Shown here: positions 5,391-6,369 of the stretch, piece after piece
Numbering within the stretch: position 1 is the first letter of the stretch
Layout: each line of letters opens with the position of its first letter
DNA from: Syntrophomonadaceae bacterium
GTDB lineage: Bacteria; Bacillota; Dethiobacteria; DTU022
DNA: 6,369 nucleotides
Reading direction: 5' to 3'
NCBI GenBank assembly: GCA_003566935.1
Contig: PXBM01000021.1
Span: 1 to 6,369 of the forward strand
Position numbers and translations under genes: made by a program
Notes under the pieces: model-generated
The model's database searches: none
What the model saw: only the letters and a program-made list of their open reading frames with translations
Told to the model about the DNA's origin: nothing

Positions 5391-5418
5391 ATTATATCAT
5401 AATATTTAAATCACGCAA
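5391..5418 (-). promoter_or_regulatory. Sigma-A-type promoter and possible operator of the arsR operon
   Basis: On the minus strand TTGCGT (5418-5413), a 16-bp spacer and a perfect TATAAT (5396-5391) form a good vegetative promoter; the -35 box lies across the end of the GH13 gene. Overlapping the -10 box is a perfect inverted repeat ATTAT-GAT-ATAAT (5391-5403). An AT-rich palindrome in that position would suit autorepression by the ArsR protein. The start of the message would fall near 5384, giving a leader of under 20 bases. The -10 is convincing, the -35 moderate and the operator inferred. Confidence 0.6.
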
Positions 5419-6369
5419 CCATGATTATCAAACCCTCCAGCCCTTCAAGCTTAAGAGAAGTTTTTATAAACCCTTGATTGGTGCTCGGGTTGGTAGATGC
5501 CATAACCCGACATTCTTCATTTAGCCATTCAAGGCTAATTTCCTGCCTGCGGGATGAAAAGTTTAAGCAAATGATTAAACTTTGTTTCTCTGACCTTCTC
5601 ATAAAACAATAACATTCTGCAGGAATATTTTCTGTAAGCGAAAAATAACTCCCATTTAAAAGAGCAGGTAGTTCTTTACGCAGCCAGATTAGTTCCCTGG
5701 TATAATTAAGCATCGAATGAGGACCTTTATTTTGCCCTGCCACGTTTCGCTCGACAATTTCCGGTCCCAAAGGAAGCCAGGGCTCATTGCTTGAAAAACC
5801 TGTATTTCCGTCCTGATCCCACTGCATCGGTGTTCTGCAGCCATCTCTTCCGGGATGGAAGGGAAACCACTTGATTCCAACAGGATCCTTCAACTGCTCA
5901 CGTCTAAGTTTCGCCTCCTTCATACCAATTTCTTCACCATAGTATATAAATGGCGTTCCTTTTAATGTTAAAAGCAGCATCATTAAGAGACGCGCTCTTA
6001 AATCCTCCTTACCGTCATTTCCGTATCGGCTAATAGCCCTTTTGACATCGTGGTTGCTAAAAGTATACGCCGGCCAGGCCCCATCAGGCAGTGCCTGTTC
6101 CCAAATTTCTATACAATGCCTAAAAGCAGAAGCTTTCCAACGGCAGTGAAGAAGTTCAAAATAAAAGTTCATATGAAGTTCATCACAATTATCACCATAG
6201 TAAGAGGCAGCCTGCTCAGGATTATCAGCCATTATTTCACCGACACTCGTTTTTGCCGGGTAAGAATCGATGATTCTTCTGAAGCCCTTCAAAACCTGGT
6301 GAGTTTCAGGCTGATGTTGATTATACTTTTTCACCTGAAGCTCCGGCAAAGAAAGCAATCTCATAATAT
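5411..6369 (-). CDS. GH13 family glycoside hydrolase, alpha-glucosidase-like, C-terminal two thirds (5' end outside window)
   Basis: The frame is open to the window edge, so the ATG at 6364 is not necessarily the start; about 318 residues are visible of a family that is usually 500-560 long. Numbering from that Met: VGEI (41-44) carries the catalytic acid/base Glu43, and FSNHDVKR (102-109) carries the transition-state Asp106. TPFIYYGEEIGM (137-148) and GRDGCRTPMQW (172-182) are typical of alpha-glucosidases, oligo-1,6-glucosidases and trehalose synthase relatives. The region with the nucleophile Asp should lie upstream, out of view. From about 235 on is the beta-sandwich C-terminal domain. 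It hydrolyses or transfers alpha-linked glucose, probably from maltose or short oligosaccharides; no signal peptide can be judged. Its stop is 43 bases before arsR on the same strand with no terminator hairpin between, so some readthrough into the arsR operon is possible. Confidence 0.9.
   Translation of the reverse strand, partial: IMRLLSLPELQVKKYNQHQPETHQVLKGFRRIIDSYPAKTSVGEIMADNPEQAASYYGDNCDELHMNFYFELLHCRWKASAFRHCIEIWEQALPDGAWPAYTFSNHDVKRAISRYGNDGKEDLRARLLMMLLLTLKGTPFIYYGEEIGMKEAKLRREQLKDPVGIKWFPFHPGRDGCRTPMQWDQDGNTGFSSNEPWLPLGPEIVERNVAGQNKGPHSMLNYTRELIWLRKELPALLNGSYFSLTENIPAECYCFMRRSEKQSLIICLNFSSRRQEISLEWLNEECRVMASTNPSTNQGFIKTSLKLEGLEGLIIMVA

Noticed and set aside
5177..5524. 115-residue plus-strand frame across arsR and the end of the GH13 gene
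   Set aside because: It crosses the promoter and two real minus-strand genes, and it has no recognisable domain.
1..6369. Mobile elements, CRISPR arrays, tRNA genes
   Set aside because: Read for terminal repeats, regularly spaced repeats and tRNA-like cloverleafs; none was seen by eye.

Overview
The window looks like part of the chromosome of an anaerobic, spore-former-type low/mid-GC Gram-positive bacterium (Clostridia or a close relative). This is inferred from strong AGGAGG-type ribosome binding sites, a 2-hydroxyacyl-CoA dehydratase subunit, a Bacillus/Clostridia-style single-domain aspartokinase, a desulforedoxin gene and an apparent selenocysteine codon. No mobile element, CRISPR array, tRNA or rRNA is visible.

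Plus strand, left part. The window opens inside a 2-hydroxyacyl-CoA dehydratase D-family subunit (C-terminal 160 residues, ends at 483). After a 138-base gap with a 13-bp tandem repeat comes an aspartokinase (622-1860). It carries a well-placed internal ribosome binding site and ATG, at which a separate regulatory (beta) subunit could start, as in Bacillus aspartokinase II. Its stop codon overlaps the TTG start of a UbiA/MenA-type prenyltransferase (1857-2792), so the two are probably translationally coupled.

Minus strand, middle. A sodium:solute symporter (2808-4400) converges on the prenyltransferase with only 15 bases between the stops. Its upstream region contains a 20-bp perfect hairpin (4522-4565), the likely terminator of the next minus-strand operon.

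Minus strand, right part: the most interesting section. A compact operon reads from about 5396 down to 4593: an ArsR-family repressor (5367-5086), a HesB/IscA-like protein (5059-4745) and a free-standing 41-residue desulforedoxin (4718-4593). The HesB/IscA-like gene has an in-frame TGA exactly at codon 35, the position of the essential first cysteine of IscA, with a stem-loop just downstream that fits a bacterial SECIS. It is best read as a 104-residue selenoprotein, although a conventional gene caller would see only a 63-residue stump. All three products are small, cysteine (or selenocysteine) rich and redox/metal related. The suggestion is a thiol-, metal- or oxidant-responsive Fe/Fe-S unit under ArsR control. 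A sigma-A-like promoter overlapping an inverted repeat lies just before arsR and reaches into the 3' end of the neighbouring gene.

The window closes with the C-terminal two thirds of a GH13 alpha-glucosidase-type enzyme (5411-6369, minus strand, truncated at its 5' end by the window edge).
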